38,892 nt of DNA from Actinomycetes bacterium (lineage in GTDB: Bacteria > Actinomycetota > Acidimicrobiia > Acidimicrobiales > RAAP-2). A program made the translations under genes and the position numbers. A model generated the notes under the pieces. That model saw nothing but the letters and a program-made list of their open reading frames with translations, was not told the origin of the DNA and did not search any database. The DNA is taken from the NCBI GenBank assembly GCA_021791635.1, contig JAJYWF010000012.1, forward strand, positions 1 through 38,892, given 5' to 3'. Positions 37,364 to 38,892 of the stretch are shown here, piece by piece (position 1 is the stretch's first letter; each line of letters starts with the position of its first letter).

Positions 37364-38569
37364 CTACAGGTCACCGGTCAAGCGCCCGGCGACCTGAGCC
37401 ACCCGGCGTCCCCAGTCCCGGGACGCCGAGGTCCACCGACCCGGTCGGTCGACGATGGACGCGGCCTCGGACCACAGCTCCTCTTCGACCGGGTCAAGCT
37501 CCCGTCGGATCTCGTAGATCCGCTCGGGATCGAGCTCCACGAGCTGGCGGAGCTTCTCGAAGCGGCGCCAGAGCTCCTCGTCTCCGAGTGCCGGCGCCAC
37601 CCCGACATGGCCGCCGTCACGAGCCATGAACACCGGCACGTACACGCTCACACACGGGCTTCCCGTGGCCACCCAGGCCTGCTGGGGGCGATCTGGGTCC
37701 TCGGCCAGGAAAGCGACCATCGACGACGTGGTGGCCATGTACCCGCGTACGTGCATGCACACCGAGATGCCGGTGAAGTCGGCGCGCAGCTCGGCCGGGG
37801 GCGGGTCCGGAGGGCTCCCGGACCCCGGTTCTCCCCACGGACCGTGCCCGTGGTCGCGCAGGTGGGCCACCACGGACCCGGGGGTGACGTGTCCCGCCGG
37901 GTGTTCGGCCAAGAAGGTCTCCGACGCCTGCAGCCGGATGTCGGCATCTCCGGTGAGCTGCTCGGGGCGGCGGAAGCGATCGAAGTCCTCACCCGGTGCC
38001 AGATCGGGCGAGCTCCGAGTCCAGTCGGTTCGCAGGGAGATCCTGTTGCTGAGGGCGGCCGAACCGACCACCGGCTTGGCTACCCAGGTCCGTCCTGCCG
38101 TCTCGAGGATCCATCCCGAGCGGTAGTCGGCGATGAGGAACGAGGAGAAGTACGCATCCTCGTGGGTGGCGTCGGCGATCCCCCCCTGGCCGAATGACGT
38201 CAGCAGCCCGGTGATGATCTCCAGGGCCTCATCGGCCGAACGGGACCGCTCGAGGGCCAGTCGGACCAGGTCCATGCCGATGAGGGCATCGGCAGGCGGG
38301 GGCGAATCGAGGGTGGTGTAGACCTTCTCGTTCCCGACCGCGACCCCGTGCTCGTTGATGCCGTGTTCAGCTCCCCAGAGCCAGGTCGGCCGGGCCAGAA
38401 GGGTCGCTGCCGCCCCCCGGTCGGGGATCCGCAGGTACTGGGTGGCCACTGTGCCGCCAGCCGGTCGACGCCGGTGGGGCGCGACCAACTGGACCTCGCC
38501 TGGGGGACGGTCGGAGCTCTTGGCGAAGACCGAGCCGTCCAGACCGAGCGCGCACAGGGTGTCGCACAC
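37364..38569 (-). CDS. C69/secernin-like N-terminal nucleophile amidohydrolase
   Basis: A 401-residue protein starting MCDTLCALGLDGSVFAKSSDRPPGE. Cys2 would be exposed after Met removal and act as the N-terminal nucleophile, as in dipeptidase A (C69) and secernin. FAKSSDRP is a conserved strand-loop of this group, and WLWGAEHGINEHGVAVGNEKV, GWILETAGRTWVAKPV and SNRISLRTDW further match it. The bacterial relatives hydrolyse dipeptides or similar amides, but secernins are poorly characterised. No signal peptide is seen, so it is probably cytosolic. The start is a GTG with TAAGGT 6 nt upstream. Confidence 0.88.
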   Translation of the reverse strand: MCDTLCALGLDGSVFAKSSDRPPGEVQLVAPHRRRPAGGTVATQYLRIPDRGAAATLLARPTWLWGAEHGINEHGVAVGNEKVYTTLDSPPPADALIGMDLVRLALERSRSADEALEIITGLLTSFGQGGIADATHEDAYFSSFLIADYRSGWILETAGRTWVAKPVVGSAALSNRISLRTDWTRSSPDLAPGEDFDRFRRPEQLTGDADIRLQASETFLAEHPAGHVTPGSVVAHLRDHGHGPWGEPGSGSPPDPPPAELRADFTGISVCMHVRGYMATTSSMVAFLAEDPDRPQQAWVATGSPCVSVYVPVFMARDGGHVGVAPALGDEELWRRFEKLRQLVELDPERIYEIRRELDPVEEELWSEAASIVDRPGRWTSASRDWGRRVAQVAGRLTGDL

Positions 38570-38575
38570 ACCCCT

Positions 38576-38581
38576 ACCTTA
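38576..38581 (-). promoter_or_regulatory. Candidate -10 element (TAAGGT) of the C69-like gene
   Basis: On the minus strand TAAGGT lies 6 nt before the GTG at 38569. It supports a leaderless start that places the nucleophilic Cys at position 2. Confidence 0.5.
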
Positions 38582-38621
38582 GGGACCACGAGCGCGCCCG
38601 GGTCGGGGACCGAGGAGGGCT

Positions 38622-38892
38622 CTAGGCCATCGAGGCCATGCCGACCATCGGCTTGTTCAAGGGCTGTCCGGCCATCGAGCCCTGGAATTGGGCGTCGCCG
38701 AAACTTCCGACCCCTCCGTCGGTCGTCACCTCCCAGTACCCCTGTCCTGTCGGGGTGGGGGCCATCCCGACCACCGGCACACCGCTCAGCAGACCCGGTG
38801 GCATCCCGGGGGATGACTGGGCCGCCCCGAAGGAGAAGATCCCCCCGTCGGCGGCCACCTCCCAGTAGCCCTGCCCTGTCGGGGTGGCGGCC
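38622..38892 (-). CDS. C-terminal fragment of a GYWxV/DGGxxxFG repeat protein (runs off the window)
   Basis: The frame is open to the right edge, so only the last 89 residues are present. They contain two copies of an about 48-residue repeat: TPTGQGYWEVAADGGIFSFGAAQ, then VPVVGMAPTPTGQGYWEVTTDGGVGSFGDAQFQGSMAGQPLNKPMVGMA. This unit is abundant in large secreted proteins of Acidimicrobiia, usually behind a catalytic or wall-binding domain, and probably folds into a beta-propeller or similar blade array. The function depends on the missing N-terminal part. A Met-like GTG inside the fragment is not a credible start. Confidence 0.8.
   Translation of the reverse strand, partial: AATPTGQGYWEVAADGGIFSFGAAQSSPGMPPGLLSGVPVVGMAPTPTGQGYWEVTTDGGVGSFGDAQFQGSMAGQPLNKPMVGMASMA

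Overview
The window is high-GC DNA, densely packed with genes. Gene content and order point to an actinobacterium, most likely of the Acidimicrobiia or a close uncultured lineage. The support is a metG-tatD-(secreted protein)-rsmA-ispE block as in mycobacteria, two tiny actinobacterial ribosomal proteins (bS22-like and bL37-like), a MacS-type sensor kinase, and a C-terminal fragment with GYWxV-xxDGG-xxxFG repeats common in Acidimicrobiia. Most genes carry housekeeping functions; no phage, insertion sequence, CRISPR array, rRNA or tRNA was recognised.

Layout. 1-2425: an OmpR/MprA-type response regulator and its sensor kinase. 2434-3140: a VOC-fold protein and a 32-residue bS22-like ribosomal protein. 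3152-8195 (minus strand): ispE, rsmA, an RlpA-like secreted protein, tatD and metG, chained by GTGA stop/start overlaps. 8440-14551: an apparent insertion between metG and rsmI holding a large zinc-ribbon membrane protein, a MacS/NarL-type two-component pair, a divergent acyltransferase and a decayed stretch. 14552-15954: rsmI and a DUF192 protein. 15896-15979: a 27-residue bL37-like ribosomal protein. 15997-18976: a glycerophosphodiesterase, an unknown protein and an SCO/secreted-repeat lipoprotein pair. 18990-23953: ychF, a PfkB-family (adenosine-kinase-like) kinase and an M1 aminopeptidase.

23993-28784: a GDT1-type transporter translationally coupled to a methyltransferase, facing a minus-strand operon of a GT4 glycosyltransferase, a second methyltransferase and an alpha/alpha-toroid protein. 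This looks like a small uncharacterised glycoconjugate or lipid-modification cluster. 28967-32247: a PRC-barrel/MgtE-N/CBS protein without a channel, followed by a long structured leader and an NRAMP-family transporter whose metal site is altered (DPGN to DAGG, MPHN to APWQ) in the way reported for magnesium-selective NRAMP relatives. I read this as a split magnesium transport and sensing module and consider it the most interesting system here. 32366-38892: an acyl-CoA dehydrogenase, a MarR-MFS efflux operon, a NifU-like scaffold, a VOC protein, a fumarylacetoacetase-family hydrolase, a C69/secernin-like amidohydrolase, and the end of a secreted repeat protein.

Two rules of expression recur. 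Many first genes have no Shine-Dalgarno sequence but a TANNNT hexamer 6-10 nt before the start codon, which suggests leaderless or nearly leaderless transcripts. Genes within operons are joined by GTGA overlaps. I used both patterns to choose several start codons.
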